Notes: generated by a model from the letters alone, not told the origin. DNA of 64,000 nt from Cupriavidus sp. (GCA_031180665.1 JAPSLP010000001.1:62001-126000), one strand, 5' to 3'. Positions 27,429-39,727 are shown, counted from the stretch's first letter. Numbers and translations are program-made.

Positions 27429-28793
27429 CTAGGCCCTGGGGCCGGAAGACACAATCCTCGTCAGAACCGATTTGAGCGCCTCGGGCACCGTCGGAATTGC
27501 GGCGAAGCTCTCGCAACGGACTCTGAGCATGTTCAGCATCGTCAAGCGGATGGTCCGGCGCTCCGCTTCGTCCAACGCTTCGGCGTAGTCCAGCAGGCGA
27601 TGACAGTTCTGCGCGACGACCGCGTCGCGGACCGGCTGCTCGGGCGGCATGGGAGCTATCCAGGGCGCGTGGGCCAGCGCGCCGGTGAGCGTGCCGATGA
27701 CGGGGATGCGGTGAGGCCTCGGCAAGGCGTCCACCGCATCGCACAGCCCTTGCCAGCCCGACTGCAGATGGCGGGCCGAGCCGTTGGAGCAAGCGGACAG
27801 AATCGGCGCCAGCTCGCATAACAGGACCGCGCGTCGATCGGGCGGCAACAGAAGGGTCGCATCGAGCAACCGCTGCCACAGTGGATACCGGTCAAACTGG
27901 CCGCGGATGTCGTACAGGTGCTGGATCAGTTCGTAGAGCAGCGCCGACTGTTCGGGCACGGCTTGGCCGCGTTCGTCGCGCAGCGCCGCTGCAGCCTGGA
28001 TCAGCTTGGCGATGGTCATCTTGCCGCGCGCGATATCGTCCAGTGGGATCAGCCAGCGCGTTGCCGCCGCAAGGGTTCTGGCGGCGTCGCGCGGGCCGAA
28101 CGCCGAGACGCGATCGAGCCAGTAGGGCAGGCTGCGTTGCTCCGGCGGCAGAGCCTTGGCGAGCCGGAGGAAGCGTGGCAACAGTGTGGCCTGCTGTCCG
28201 GCCGACAACGACGCGAGCACCGCACCGGTCGATCCTTCGATCTCGGCCCGGACGGATTCCAGTGCGTGGTCATCTTCGTCGAGCACCAGCGTGTAGCCGG
28301 AAATGGCTTCGCTCAGCCCGAATAGCTGTTTTATCCCGATCCGCGCTTGATCGACGGGTGGCAGGGACGCGCCGCACGCAAGCTGGGCGCGAATCGCGTC
28401 GCACGCCTGATACGACGGCATCCGGGCCAGACGTTTCGCCAATCTGCCAAGTGCCTCGGCATGCCGGCGCGGCGGACAAGCGGCGGCGGCCTGGAGCGCT
28501 TCGTCGAGCTGGGCGAGGTTGCCCGCGCGACCGACCAGGCCCAACGTTCGGCGCCATGACGCTTCCTGCTGCATGGCCCTCCAGTTGGTGCGGCAGCTTC
28601 CGGCGAAATCGAGCAGGCTTCGGTCGGGCAGGAATTGGCCGATATGCAGCAATACGTCACGGGGCAGCCACGCAATTTGTTGCGCTTCCCCCGCCACGAT
28701 CAGCGCTCCCGCGCGCGGCGTCTCGGGAGGGGCCGCGTCGGCGATCGGTTCGTGAGGTCGTGCGCAAGGCGGGGACTGGATCGGATCGGGCAT
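27429..28793 (-). CDS. F-box-like protein with helical repeats (candidate host-directed effector)
   Basis: This 454-residue protein starts at 28793 behind GGAGTAAGAACC; an extension to 29006 lacks support. After a Pro/Ala-rich, unstructured first 40 residues comes an F-box-like segment at about 41-82: WLPRDVLLHIGQFLP, then RSLLDFAGSCRTNWRAMQQE and WRR. This matches the F-box pattern LP-x-[DE]-hh-x-x-I-x-x-[FY]-LP...L-x-x-hh-x-x-C-[RK]-x-[WF]...W. The rest is predicted helical, with recurring motifs of the type LPP-x-x-R-x-x-x-L-x-x-L (near residues 106, 215, 317, 357, 407) suggesting an alpha-solenoid. F-box proteins recruit targets to eukaryotic SCF ubiquitin ligases; bacterial ones are mostly secreted effectors such as the Ralstonia GALA group. 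No signal peptide, chaperone gene or hrp-type promoter box is seen. Its G+C (62-63% in two 60-bp lines I counted) is below that of a pump-gene line (70%). Confidence 0.78.
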   Translation of the reverse strand: MPDPIQSPPCARPHEPIADAAPPETPRAGALIVAGEAQQIAWLPRDVLLHIGQFLPDRSLLDFAGSCRTNWRAMQQEASWRRTLGLVGRAGNLAQLDEALQAAAACPPRRHAEALGRLAKRLARMPSYQACDAIRAQLACGASLPPVDQARIGIKQLFGLSEAISGYTLVLDEDDHALESVRAEIEGSTGAVLASLSAGQQATLLPRFLRLAKALPPEQRSLPYWLDRVSAFGPRDAARTLAAATRWLIPLDDIARGKMTIAKLIQAAAALRDERGQAVPEQSALLYELIQHLYDIRGQFDRYPLWQRLLDATLLLPPDRRAVLLCELAPILSACSNGSARHLQSGWQGLCDAVDALPRPHRIPVIGTLTGALAHAPWIAPMPPEQPVRDAVVAQNCHRLLDYAEALDEAERRTIRLTMLNMLRVRCESFAAIPTVPEALKSVLTRIVSSGPRA

Positions 28794-29058
28794 GGTTCTT
28801 ACTCCGCTGGCGTGATGGTGAGCCGCGGATTCTTCCTGACGCCCTGCCTCGCCGCTTGCTGGGGTTCCGGCGGATTGTCGATTTCGCCGCCGCGGCGCTC
28901 CTCGCGGCCGGAGGCAGCAATGCTGCCGCCCGGGTTCGCGCGACCTATAGTAGAAACCCGCAGGCTCGCGTTGCACCCGTGCCTCCTTCAGCGGGCGGCA
29001 CGCCACACGCCCTCATGACCGGTGCGAGCGTTCCTGCTTCACGATGAGGGGGCCGATC

Positions 29059-29532
29059 ATGGCACTGGCAACCACCCTGGCAACTTGCCTGAGCAGCAAG
29101 AACAGCCATTTCGATATCATCCGTCACCCCTATGCGCTCGGCAGCATGGCCACGGCGCAGGCGGCGCATGTGCCGGGAGACCGGCTGGTCAAGACCGTAT
29201 TGCTCGAAGATGAATCCGGGTACGTGGTGGCGGTGATGCCGTCGACCCGGCTGCTCGATCTGGCCGAGCTATGCGAGCGCACCGGCCGCCGGCTGACCAT
29301 GGCCAGCGAGGACGAGGTGCGGGAAGTGTTCAAGGACTGCGTGCTGGGCGCGATTCCGCCGGTCGGCATGGCGTACGGCATGCGCACCTATGTCGACGAG
29401 AGCCTGCTCGGCCAGCCCGAGGTCTATTTCGAGGCGGGCGACCACGAGGAACTGATCCACATGACGACCGAAGCCTTCCTCGATCTGATGGCGGGCGCCG
29501 AGCGAGGGCGGTTCACCCGCCGCATGATGTAG
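29059..29532 (+). CDS. YbaK/prolyl-tRNA-deacylase domain protein
   Basis: This 157-residue single-domain protein belongs to the YbaK/ProX-type family, members of which clear mischarged aminoacyl-tRNA. It has HPYALGSMATAQAAHVPGDRLVKTVLL, the motif in which the conserved Lys lies, and later GAIPPVGMAYGM and VYFEAGDHEELIHM, which are typical family segments. The start at 29059 follows AGGGGG in the leader; an ATG five codons upstream is less likely. Which tRNA it edits is not predictable. It is divergent from the F-box-like gene. Confidence 0.85.
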   Translation: MALATTLATCLSSKNSHFDIIRHPYALGSMATAQAAHVPGDRLVKTVLLEDESGYVVAVMPSTRLLDLAELCERTGRRLTMASEDEVREVFKDCVLGAIPPVGMAYGMRTYVDESLLGQPEVYFEAGDHEELIHMTTEAFLDLMAGAERGRFTRRMM

Positions 29533-29565
29533 CGGGCCGGCGCAGAGAGGGCGGCCGCCCTGCGC

Positions 29566-30423
29566 TCAGGGCTGCTCGCCTTCGAGCGTGAAGCTCGCGC
29601 CGGCGTCCTGGCCGAGCAGTTCGACCAGCGCCGGCAGCGCCTCCTCCAGTGCCGCGCGCAGGGTCCACGGCGGATTGGCGACGAACATGCCGCTGCCGTG
29701 CAGGCCGAGCCCGCCGGGCACCGGGTGCTTGACGGTCAGCGTCGCGTGCAGCCAGCCCTTGAACGGCAGCGCCTTCATCTGGACCGGAAGTTGCGCGGAC
29801 TCGCGCCGCTGCACCTGCGGGTACCAGACCGCATAGGTGCCGGTGGCAAAGCGCTGCAGCCCGTCGCGCAGGCATTGCACGGTGCGGGCGTAGTCCTGCT
29901 TGTCCTCGTACGACGGATCGATCAGCACCAGCGCGCGGCGCGGCGGGGGCGGCAGGATGGCCTTGATGCCGCCGAAGCCGTCGCCGTCGTACAGCATCAC
30001 GCGGCGGCCCGCGCCGCGGAAATTGTCGCGCAGCACCTGGATCTCGGTGCTGTGCAATTCGAACAGCCGCAGCCGGTCCGGTTCGCGCAGCATCTGCCAG
30101 GCCAGCCAGGGCGAGCCGGGATAGTGCCGCAGGCGGCCGTCGGGATTGAGCGTGCGCACCTGGTCCAGGTATTCCTGCAGCAGCGGGGGCAGCGCGCGGC
30201 CGTCCGCGGCGGCCCGCCACAGCGGGGCGATGCCGGTTTCGAACTCCGACTTCTTGGTCGCATAGCCTTCGTCCAGCGCGTACAGCCCGGCGCCGGCGTG
30301 CGTGTCGATATACCAGAACGGCTTGTCCTTCTGCGTCAGGTAATCGAGCAGGTGGGTGACGATGGCGTGCTTGAGAACGTCGGCGTGATTGCCGGCGTGG
30401 AAGGCGTGGCGATAGCTGAGCAT
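29566..30423 (-). CDS. rlmJ: 23S rRNA (adenine(2030)-N6)-methyltransferase
   Basis: This 285-residue protein starts [19 protein letters not shown], the characteristic N-terminus of RlmJ, which methylates A2030 of 23S rRNA. The SAM-binding segment DTHAGAGLY and the catalytic LIDPSYE (a D-P-x-Y N6-adenine motif) are present. The start is set by family match; the short upstream extension has no merit. It is divergent from mnmC. Confidence 0.93.
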   Translation of the reverse strand: MLSYRHAFHAGNHADVLKHAIVTHLLDYLTQKDKPFWYIDTHAGAGLYALDEGYATKKSEFETGIAPLWRAAADGRALPPLLQEYLDQVRTLNPDGRLRHYPGSPWLAWQMLREPDRLRLFELHSTEIQVLRDNFRGAGRRVMLYDGDGFGGIKAILPPPPRRALVLIDPSYEDKQDYARTVQCLRDGLQRFATGTYAVWYPQVQRRESAQLPVQMKALPFKGWLHATLTVKHPVPGGLGLHGSGMFVANPPWTLRAALEEALPALVELLGQDAGASFTLEGEQP

Positions 30424-30581
30424 GGCAGGGGCGGGCGGAGCAGGGCGCCATGCTACCATCCGGCCGACCTTCCGCGGCGTCCGTGGCCGTCATGCAGCGG
30501 CCGCCATGCAGCGTGTTGCGCCGGATTTGCCGTGCCGCGACGTGTCTTGCTCAGCCACGGTCCCCTCGTTTTCCGTCCCCC

Positions 30582-32609
30582 ATGTCCCGCGCCCTCGATC
30601 CCGCCGAGCCCATCCTGTCCAACCAGGGTACGCCGTACTCGCCCCGCTATGACGACGTCTATCACAGCGTCGAGGGTGGCCTGGCGCAGGCGCGGCATGT
30701 CTTTCTCGGCGGCAATGGCCTGCCGCAGGCGTGGCAGGGACGCGAGCAGTTCGTCATTGTCGAGACGGGCTTCGGCCAGGGGCTCAATTTCCTGGCGACA
30801 TGGCAGGCATGGCGCGCCGATCCGCGCCGCTGCGCGCGCCTGCATTTCGTGTCGATCGAAAAGCATCCGTTCACGCGCGAGGGTCTGGCGGCGCTGCACG
30901 CCGGGCTCGACGAGCTGGCCCCGCTGGCGCAGCAGTTGCAGGCCGAGTGGCCCCTGGCGCTGCCGGGCCTGCATCGGCTCGCCTTCGATGGCGGCGCGGT
31001 GGTGCTGACGCTGGCGCTGGGCGACGTGCAGGCGCTGCTGCCGCGCCTGGCCGTGGGCGCCGACGCCTTCTATCTGGATGGCTTCGCGCCGGCGCGCAAT
31101 GCCGACATGTGGGACCAGGTGGTGATGAAGGGGCTGGCCCGCCTGGCGCGTCCCGGCGCCACCCTCGCGACCTATACGGCGGCGGGCTTCGTGCGGCGCG
31201 GCCTGCAGGCGGCCGGCTTCGAGGTCAGCAAGGCGCCCGGCTTCGGCAGCAAGCGCGACATGACCGTCGCGCGCGTGCCGGCCGAGCGGCGCCGTCGCCA
31301 TGCCCCGCCTTCGCCCCGGGCCTGGACGCGGCGCCACGCGATCGTGATCGGCGCTGGCCTGGCCGGCTGCGCGGCGACGGAGCGCCTGGCCGCGCGCGGC
31401 TGGCGCGTGACGCTGATCGACGCCCACCACGGCCCGGCCCGCGAGACCTCGGCGCATCGCGCCGCCGCCATGCATCCGCATCTGTCTCCGGACGACAGCG
31501 TGCTGTCGCGATTGTCGCGGGCCGGCAATCTGTACGCGCTGCGTGCCTGGCAGGCGCTGGCCGAAGCGGGGCATCCAGTCGGCTGGCAGGGCTGCGGCGT
31601 GCTGCAGGTCGGTCAAGACGAAGAGGACACGGCGCTGCAGCAGCGTGCGTTGGCCGAACTCGGTCTGCCGCCGGAGTACGTGCGCTGGATGTCGGCGCAG
31701 CAGGCCGCCGAAGAGCATGGCGCCACGGTGGCGCGCGGCGGCTTGTGGTTCCCGCAAGGCGGATGGGTCGCGCCGCCGGACGTCTGCCGCGCCCAGCTGG
31801 CGACGGCGGGCGCGGCCGTGGAGACCCGGTTCGGCTGCCGTATCGCTGCCGTACGCCGGACCGATGACGGCTGGCAGGTCTTCGACGAAGCGGGGCACCC
31901 GGTGGCCGAGGCGCCGGTGCTGGTGCTGGCCAATGCCCATCACGCGAGCGGCCTGCTGCCGCTGCGCCATTTGCCGATCCGCCGGGTGCGGGGGCAACTG
32001 ACCACGCTGGAGCCCGGCGATGTCGCTCGCCTGGGCCGCTGGCCCGACTGCGTGGTGACGGGCAGCGGCTACCTGCTGCCGCGCGATGTCGACGGCAGCG
32101 CCCGCATCGGCTCGAGCTACGAGCCGGACGAGGGGCCGCTGCTCGAGCGGGCCGAGACGCATGCCGACAATCTGCGCCGGCTCTCGACGCTGCTGCCGGA
32201 CAAGGCCATGGCGCTGAACGGGTGGGATCCTGCCGCGCTGCACGGCTATGTCGGCGTGCGCAGCGTCTCCCACAATCGCTTGCCCTGGGTCGGCCAGGTG
32301 GCCGACGAGGCCGAGTGCGCACGCCGGGCCGCCTCGCTGCGCGGCGCGCATCTGCGCGACCTGCCGCGGCTGCCGGGGCTGTATGTGGCACTGGCTTTCG
32401 CCTCGCGCGGGCTGACCTGGGCAGCGCTGGCCGGCGAATTGCTGGCCAGCCGGATCGAGGGCGAGCCGCTGCCGGTGGAAAGCGATCTGGCCGACGCGCT
32501 GGACCCGGCGCGGCTGCTGCTGCGCGCGCTGCGGCACGGGCAATTCGGCGGCGCCGAGCAAGATGCCGGGCAGGGCGCCGACCAGCCCGGTCAGGCCCGG
32601 TCAGGGTAA
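30582..32609 (+). CDS. mnmC: tRNA 5-methylaminomethyl-2-thiouridine biosynthesis bifunctional protein
   Basis: This 675-residue fusion completes mnm5s2U at the wobble position of tRNA. The N-terminal half is a SAM methyltransferase ([15 protein letters not shown]) and the C-terminal half, from about residue 248, is a FAD oxidoreductase ([18 protein letters not shown]) that removes the carboxymethyl group. The start [16 protein letters not shown] at 30582 agrees with family N-termini. It is adjacent and divergent to rlmJ, another RNA-modification gene, and precedes tig. Confidence 0.95.
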   Translation: MSRALDPAEPILSNQGTPYSPRYDDVYHSVEGGLAQARHVFLGGNGLPQAWQGREQFVIVETGFGQGLNFLATWQAWRADPRRCARLHFVSIEKHPFTREGLAALHAGLDELAPLAQQLQAEWPLALPGLHRLAFDGGAVVLTLALGDVQALLPRLAVGADAFYLDGFAPARNADMWDQVVMKGLARLARPGATLATYTAAGFVRRGLQAAGFEVSKAPGFGSKRDMTVARVPAERRRRHAPPSPRAWTRRHAIVIGAGLAGCAATERLAARGWRVTLIDAHHGPARETSAHRAAAMHPHLSPDDSVLSRLSRAGNLYALRAWQALAEAGHPVGWQGCGVLQVGQDEEDTALQQRALAELGLPPEYVRWMSAQQAAEEHGATVARGGLWFPQGGWVAPPDVCRAQLATAGAAVETRFGCRIAAVRRTDDGWQVFDEAGHPVAEAPVLVLANAHHASGLLPLRHLPIRRVRGQLTTLEPGDVARLGRWPDCVVTGSGYLLPRDVDGSARIGSSYEPDEGPLLERAETHADNLRRLSTLLPDKAMALNGWDPAALHGYVGVRSVSHNRLPWVGQVADEAECARRAASLRGAHLRDLPRLPGLYVALAFASRGLTWAALAGELLASRIEGEPLPVESDLADALDPARLLLRALRHGQFGGAEQDAGQGADQPGQARSG

Positions 32610-32635
32610 AAACTGCCGGAACCGGATCGAAACCG

Positions 32636-32644
32636 TGCGATAAT
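32636..32644 (+). promoter_or_regulatory. Extended -10 promoter of tig
   Basis: TGC-GATAAT followed by CCGCG is an extended -10 element, 195 bp upstream of the tig start. No -35 is evident. The long leader has no visible second element. Confidence 0.45.
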
Positions 32645-32838
32645 CCGCGTTTTCCGTTTGCGCGGTGTGTTTGTTTGCGCGAGTTCGCGACCGGGGCTCA
32701 GGCGGCATGTCCGCGTGCCTCATGCGTGGCTGGTGCGTGCGAACCGTTCGACGGCCTGAAGGGGCAATCCCTGCACGCAGGCATGCAAGCGGAACGCGCT
32801 GACGAACACAACAACATTTCTGGATTGGATTGACGACC

Positions 32839-34197
32839 ATGTCGAATGTGATTGAAAACCTCGGCAAACTCGACCGCAAGGTGACCCTGGCCATTCCGAA
32901 GGCCGAGGTCGAGAAGGAGAAGCAGGAGCGCCTGGTTCGCCTGTCGAAGACGGTCAAGATGGCCGGCTTCCGCCCGGGCAAGGTGCCGATGAAGATGGTC
33001 GAGAAGCAGTACGGCCAGCAGGTCGAGTTCGAAGTGCGCTTCGACAAGGCCGCCCGCAAGTTCTTCGACATCACGCAGCAGCAGGACGTCAAGGTCGCCG
33101 GCCAGCCCAAGTTCGAGATCAAGACCGAAGGCGTGGCGGACGACGAAGTGGCATTCGACGCCACCTTCGAGGTCTACCCGGAAGTCAAGATCGGTGACCT
33201 GACGGCCGCCGAAGTGACGCGCACCAAGACCGAGATCACCGACGCCGAGATCGACAAGACCATCGACATCCTGCGCAAGCAGCGCGTCCACTACCACGCC
33301 CGCGGCGAAGCCGGCGAGCATGGCGATGGCGGCGGCGAAGTGGCGGCCAAGAACGGCGACCGCGTGACGGTCGACTTCGTCGGCAAGATCGACGGCGTCG
33401 AGTTCGCCGGCGGCAAGGCCGAGGACTTCGTCTTCGTGCTGGGCGAAGGCCGCATGCTGCCCGAGTTCGAGCAGGCTGCACTGGGCCTGAAGGTCGGCGA
33501 GAGCAAGACCTTCCCGCTGGCGTTCCCCGAGGACTATCACGGCAAGGAAGTCGCCGGCAAGACCGCCGAATTCACCATCACGATGAAGCAGGTCGAGTGG
33601 GCCCACCTGCCCGAGGTCGACGACAACTTCGCCAAGTCGCTGGGCATCGCCGACGGCAGCGTCGAGAAGATGCGCGCCGACATCCGCGAGAACCTGGAGC
33701 GCGAGGTCAAGCGCCGCACGCACGCGATGCTGAAGGACCAGGTCATGGAAGCGCTGCTGAAGGCCAGCGAGCTGGACGTGCCCAAGGCCCTGATCGAACA
33801 GGACCAGGAGCGCCTGGTGCAGATGGCCCGCCGCGACCTCGAGCAGCGTGGCATGCCGAACGCGAAGGACATGCCGATTCCGCCGGAGATGTTCGCGCAG
33901 CAGGCCGAGCGCCGCGTCAAGCTGGGCCTGATCCTGGCCGAGATCGTCAAGGCCAACGGCCTGGAGGCCAAGGCCGACCAGATCAAGGCCGAGATCGAAG
34001 AGTTCGCCAAGAGCTACGAGGACCCGAAGGAAGTCATGCGCTGGTACTACGGCGACCAGCAGCGCCTGGCCGAGATGGAAGCCTACGTGCTCGAAAACAA
34101 CGTGGTAAATTTCGTGTGCGAGAAGGCCAAGGTCATCGACAAGCCGGTGTCCTTCGAGGAGCTGACGGCCGAAGGCAACGGCGGCCAGCAAGCCTGA
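32839..34197 (+). CDS. tig: Trigger factor
   Basis: This 452-residue ribosome-bound chaperone and prolyl isomerase has the N-terminal ribosome-binding domain with the signature [17 protein letters not shown], a central FKBP domain ([20 protein letters not shown]) and a helical C-terminal arm. The FKBP region is preceded by a Gly/Asp/His-rich loop ([13 protein letters not shown]). The ATG at 32839 is preferred to an in-frame TTG at 32830. It heads the protein quality-control block tig-clpP-clpX-lon; a terminator separates it from clpP. Confidence 0.97.
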   Translation: MSNVIENLGKLDRKVTLAIPKAEVEKEKQERLVRLSKTVKMAGFRPGKVPMKMVEKQYGQQVEFEVRFDKAARKFFDITQQQDVKVAGQPKFEIKTEGVADDEVAFDATFEVYPEVKIGDLTAAEVTRTKTEITDAEIDKTIDILRKQRVHYHARGEAGEHGDGGGEVAAKNGDRVTVDFVGKIDGVEFAGGKAEDFVFVLGEGRMLPEFEQAALGLKVGESKTFPLAFPEDYHGKEVAGKTAEFTITMKQVEWAHLPEVDDNFAKSLGIADGSVEKMRADIRENLEREVKRRTHAMLKDQVMEALLKASELDVPKALIEQDQERLVQMARRDLEQRGMPNAKDMPIPPEMFAQQAERRVKLGLILAEIVKANGLEAKADQIKAEIEEFAKSYEDPKEVMRWYYGDQQRLAEMEAYVLENNVVNFVCEKAKVIDKPVSFEELTAEGNGGQQA

Positions 34198-34216
34198 TCG
34201 AAAGCCGCTCAAGGCA

Positions 34217-34248
34217 AAGCCGCCTTCGGGCGGCTTGTTTTCCTTTTG
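34217..34248 (+). terminator. Intrinsic terminator/attenuator between tig and clpP
   Basis: AAGCCGCC-TTCG-GGCGGCTT followed by GTTTTCCTTTT forms a very stable UUCG-loop hairpin, 20 bp after the tig stop. clpP may be fed by partial read-through or its own promoter. Confidence 0.85.
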
Positions 34249-34290
34249 CCGAGGCCACTGGCCTGCCACCGAATTCCTGGAGAACCCTGC

Positions 34291-34941
34291 ATGACCCGCA
34301 ATGATTTGCTCGATCGTCTCGCCACCACGCAAGCCTCGGCACTGGAGACCATGGGCCTCGGGCTGGTGCCGATGGTGGTCGAGCAGTCCGGTCGGGGCGA
34401 GCGCGCCTATGACATCTACTCGCGCCTGCTGAAGGAGCGCCTGGTGTTCATGGTCGGCGAAGTCAACGACCAGACCGCCAATCTGGTGATCGCGCAGCTG
34501 CTGTTCCTGGAGAGCGAGAATCCCGACAAGGATGTCTTTCTCTACATCAACTCGCCGGGCGGCTCCGTATCTGCCGGTCTGGCGGTGTACGACACGATGC
34601 AGTTCATCAAGCCGGACGTGTCGACGCTGTGCATGGGCATGGCCGCCAGCATGGGCGCGTTCCTGCTGGCCGCCGGCGCCAAGGGCAAGCGCCTGGCGCT
34701 GCCCAACTCGCGGATCATGATCCACCAGCCGCTGGGCGGCGCGCGTGGCCAGGCCTCGGACATCGAGATCCAGGCGCGCGAGATCCTCTATCTGCGCGAG
34801 CGCCTGAATTCGATCCTGGCCGAGGTCACGGGTCAGCCGGTCGAGAAAATTGCCCGCGATACCGACCGCGACAATTTCATGAGCGGCGACCAGGCCGTCG
34901 ACTACGGCCTGATCGACAAGGTGATCGCTCGCCGCGGTTAA
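34291..34941 (+). CDS. clpP: ATP-dependent Clp protease proteolytic subunit
   Basis: This 216-residue serine peptidase forms the ClpP tetradecamer working with ClpX (and ClpA). The catalytic triad is Ser120 in GMAASMGAF, His145 in [10 protein letters not shown] and the Asp of DTDRDNFMS near 194. The ATG at 34291 follows CTGGAGA. The downstream clpX gene provides its unfoldase partner. Confidence 0.97.
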   Translation: MTRNDLLDRLATTQASALETMGLGLVPMVVEQSGRGERAYDIYSRLLKERLVFMVGEVNDQTANLVIAQLLFLESENPDKDVFLYINSPGGSVSAGLAVYDTMQFIKPDVSTLCMGMAASMGAFLLAAGAKGKRLALPNSRIMIHQPLGGARGQASDIEIQAREILYLRERLNSILAEVTGQPVEKIARDTDRDNFMSGDQAVDYGLIDKVIARRG

Positions 34942-34999
34942 GCCTGGCGCGGCGCGCCGGCTGCCGAGTCCTGATCCGGCCTCAAACGGCCAAGCCTAC

Positions 35000-35037
35000 A
35001 CCACAAGACGAGGCCCTGCGCCTCGTTTGTGGTGTTT
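35000..35037 (+). terminator. Hairpin after clpP
   Basis: ACCACAAGACGAGG and CCTCGTTTGTGGT form a long stem with one mismatch and a CCCTGCG loop, followed by a weak GTTTG run. It probably ends or attenuates clpP transcription ahead of clpX. Confidence 0.6.
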
Positions 35038-35157
35038 GCCCCCACACCTTGGGGGTTCCGCCCGCTGCCCGAAAGGTTTTGGCGTATGATGCGTTTGACG
35101 CGTATCGCCAAGGTCCTTTCTGCGCCCTGGCGCGCCCCTGCTAATGTGACGATTCCT

Positions 35158-36432
35158 ATGGCGGACAAAAAAGGTTCATCCAGCGAGAAGCTTCTGTATT
35201 GCTCCTTCTGCGGCAAAAGCCAGCACGAGGTCAAGAAGCTGATCGCCGGCCCGTCGGTGTTCATCTGCGACGAATGCATCGACCTGTGCAACGAGATCAT
35301 TCGCGATGAAGCCGCCGGCGCCGACAAGGACGCCCCGGCCGCGGCCAAGTCGGATCTGCCGACGCCGCACGAGATCCGCGAAAGCCTGGACCAGTATGTG
35401 ATTGGCCAGGAGCAGGCCAAGAAGATTCTGGCCGTGGCGGTCTACAACCACTACAAGCGGCTCAAGCATCTCGGCAAGAAGGACGATGTCGAGCTCTCCA
35501 AGAGCAATATCCTGCTGATCGGCCCGACCGGTTCCGGCAAGACGCTGCTCGCACAGACGCTGGCGCGCCTGCTCAACGTCCCTTTCGTGATCGCCGACGC
35601 GACCACGCTGACCGAAGCCGGCTATGTCGGCGAGGACGTCGAGAACATCATCCAGAAGCTGCTGCAGAACTGCAATTACGAGGTCGAGAAGGCGCAGCGC
35701 GGCATCGTCTACATCGACGAGATCGACAAGATCTCGCGCAAGTCGGACAACCCGTCCATCACCCGCGACGTGTCGGGCGAGGGCGTGCAGCAGGCGCTGC
35801 TCAAGCTGATCGAGGGCACCATGGCCTCGGTGCCGCCGCAAGGCGGGCGCAAGCATCCGAACCAGGACTTCCTGCAGGTCGATACCACCAACATCCTGTT
35901 CATCTGCGGCGGTGCCTTCGATGGACTGGAGAAGGTGATCATGCAGCGCTCGGACAAGACCGGCATCGGCTTCGGCGCCCAGGTCCAGAGCAAGGAAGAG
36001 CGCGACGTCAGCGAGGTGCTGCCGCAGACCGAGCCTGAGGACCTGATCAAGTTCGGCCTGATCCCCGAGCTGATCGGCCGTCTGCCGGTGGTCGCGACGC
36101 TGTCCAAGCTCGACGAGGCCGCCCTGATGGAGATCCTGGTCGAGCCGAAGAACGCGCTGGTCAAGCAATATCAGAAACTGCTGGCGATGGAAGGCGTCGA
36201 ACTGGAAATCCGGCCGGCAGCGCTGTCCGCGATTGCCCGCAAGGCCATCAAGCGCAAGACGGGTGCGCGCGGCCTGCGTTCGATCCTCGAACAATCGCTG
36301 ATGGATGTCATGTACGACCTGCCGAATTACAAGGGCGTGCAAAAAGTCGTGATCGACGAAAGCACCATCACGGGCGACGCGCCTCCCTTGCTGATGTACG
36401 AGGACCAGCCCAAAGTGGCTGGCTCCAACTGA
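35158..36432 (+). CDS. clpX: ATP-dependent Clp protease ATP-binding subunit ClpX
   Basis: This 424-residue AAA+ unfoldase starts [20 protein letters not shown]. The N-terminal zinc-binding domain has CSFC...CDEC (residues about 14-40); the Walker A motif GPTGSGKT is at about 122-129, followed by YIDEIDKI (Walker B) and the substrate-pore loop GYVGED. The [13 protein letters not shown] sensor region is intact. The longer frame upstream of 35158 is unsupported. Confidence 0.97.
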   Translation: MADKKGSSSEKLLYCSFCGKSQHEVKKLIAGPSVFICDECIDLCNEIIRDEAAGADKDAPAAAKSDLPTPHEIRESLDQYVIGQEQAKKILAVAVYNHYKRLKHLGKKDDVELSKSNILLIGPTGSGKTLLAQTLARLLNVPFVIADATTLTEAGYVGEDVENIIQKLLQNCNYEVEKAQRGIVYIDEIDKISRKSDNPSITRDVSGEGVQQALLKLIEGTMASVPPQGGRKHPNQDFLQVDTTNILFICGGAFDGLEKVIMQRSDKTGIGFGAQVQSKEERDVSEVLPQTEPEDLIKFGLIPELIGRLPVVATLSKLDEAALMEILVEPKNALVKQYQKLLAMEGVELEIRPAALSAIARKAIKRKTGARGLRSILEQSLMDVMYDLPNYKGVQKVVIDESTITGDAPPLLMYEDQPKVAGSN

Positions 36433-36480
36433 CGCGAACGCCGGCGCAAGGGCGTATCTCCGCCGGCAGCCAACCGACAG

Positions 36481-36511
36481 GCCGTTCGCAAGAAGCGAGC
36501 GGCTTTTTTTC
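36481..36511 (+). terminator. Intrinsic terminator after clpX
   Basis: GCCGTTCGC-AAGAA-GCGAGCGGC followed by a run of seven Ts ends the clpX transcript 50 bp after its stop. lon therefore needs its own promoter in the remaining 160 bp. Confidence 0.88.
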
Positions 36512-36674
36512 TTCATTTCGCCAAACGAACGGGAGGAAACGCGGGTATGCTGTTTGCGCGGGATTCGCAAGTGTCGGGGCCGTCATTTGACTGACGCTGC
36601 GAACCGGTGATTGCTGTCTTGTAATCGGTTCGTGCGACCCAATTTACGCCTTAAATGACTGACTGGGGAAACTG

Positions 36675-39089
<2,415 letters not shown>

Positions 39090-39131
39090 TCGGGCGTGAA
39101 GGTGGGCGATCCCGCCCGCCGGCACCGCAAG

Positions 39132-39161
39132 ACCGCAGGGTTCGCCCTGCGGTTTTTTTTT
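39132..39161 (+). terminator. Intrinsic terminator after lon
   Basis: ACCGCAGGG-TTCG-CCCTGCGGT followed by a run of at least eight Ts is an excellent terminator 42 bp after the lon stop. Confidence 0.92.
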
Positions 39162-39320
39162 GCGCGCCGCGCGGTGTTCGGCTTGGCAAAGCCAAACCCG
39201 CTGTATTACACTTGCGGCCTCGCAGCGCAAACGGCAGTCGATGGCTGATACGTGCGCGGCGATACAGCCTGATTGGCGGCATTGCGGCCACATCGTGGCA
39301 GCATCGCGGCAACATCGAGC

Positions 39321-39396
39321 GGGTGCTTAGCTCAGCTGGTAGAGCGGCGCCCTTACAAGGCGTAGGTCGGGGGTTCGATCCCCTCAGCACCCACCA
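39321..39396 (+). tRNA. tRNA-Val(UAC)
   Basis: This 76-nt tRNA has acceptor stem GGGTGCT/AGCACCC, D arm CTCAGCTGGTAGAG, anticodon stem GCGCC/GGCGT with loop CTTACAA and anticodon TAC at 39354-39356, T arm GGGGGTTCGATCCCCT and encoded CCA. It reads GUA and GUG. Confidence 0.96.
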
Positions 39397-39465
39397 CTCA
39401 CTCGATGGCCCGATCGCCATGCCACCGTGTCATCAGGCCGTGTCGCCGGCAGCGAGACCGACGTC

Positions 39466-39542
39466 GGAGTGGTAGTTCAGTCGGTTAGAATACCGGCCTG
39501 TCACGCCGGGGGTCGCGGGTTCGAGTCCCGTCCACTCCGCCA
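39466..39542 (+). tRNA. tRNA-Asp(GUC)
   Basis: This 77-nt tRNA has acceptor stem GGAGTGG/CCACTCC, anticodon stem CCGGC/GCCGG with loop CTGTCAC and anticodon GTC at 39500-39502, T arm CGCGGGTTCGAGTCCCG and encoded CCA. It lies 69 bp after tRNA-Val; the two are probably co-transcribed. Confidence 0.97.
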
Positions 39543-39578
39543 CATTGCATCCGGGCACCGCCAGGTGGCCGGCCGAAT

Positions 39579-39609
39579 CAGCCGCCTCCATGCGGCTGTT
39601 TTCATTTGT
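39579..39609 (+). terminator. Intrinsic terminator after tRNA-Asp
   Basis: CAGCCGC-CTCCAT-GCGGCTG followed by TTTTCATTT ends the tRNA transcript 37 bp past the CCA end. Confidence 0.85.
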
Positions 39610-39629
39610 AGCCCCGTTTTGTAGCCCCG
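39605..39629. repeat. 12-bp direct repeat downstream of tRNA-Asp
   Basis: TTTGTAGCCCCG occurs twice, offset by 13 bp (39605-39616 and 39618-39629). Direct repeats next to a tRNA are sometimes core sites of integrases, but the tRNA 3' end itself is not repeated and no integrase is nearby. Confidence 0.6.
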
Positions 39630-39677
39630 CCTGCAGCGGCCGTCGACGCCACATCCAGCGGTCGGCCCTGCGCAGCC

Positions 39678-39686
39678 TGCTAGAAT
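39678..39686 (+). promoter_or_regulatory. Extended -10 promoter of ppiD
   Basis: TGC-TAGAAT followed by CGCGG is an extended -10 element 42 bp before the ppiD start. It matches the pattern seen upstream of tig. Confidence 0.45.
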
Positions 39687-39727
39687 CGCGGAGTTTGACC
39701 TCCGTCCCAACTTGATCCCGAGTCAGC

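Noticed and set aside
28794..29006. N-terminal extension of the F-box-like protein to 29006
   Set aside because: The extension is Arg-rich, without ribosome site, and contains -10-like sequence (TACTAT on the minus strand) that is more likely the promoter. The ATG at 28793 has GGAG at good spacing.
28794..29058. Search for a plant-inducible or hrp-type box (TTCG-N16-TTCG) upstream of the F-box-like gene
   Set aside because: No TTCG pair was found on the relevant strand, so there is no promoter evidence for control by a type III regulator.
36587..36625. TTGACT ... TGTAAT as the lon promoter
   Set aside because: The spacing is about 27 bp, too long for sigma70, and no sigma32 consensus was found, so no feature is called.
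39605..39629. Direct repeat as proof of an inserted island
   Set aside because: No integrase, no second distant copy in the window, and the neighbouring genes are in their usual order, so only an empty-site hypothesis remains.
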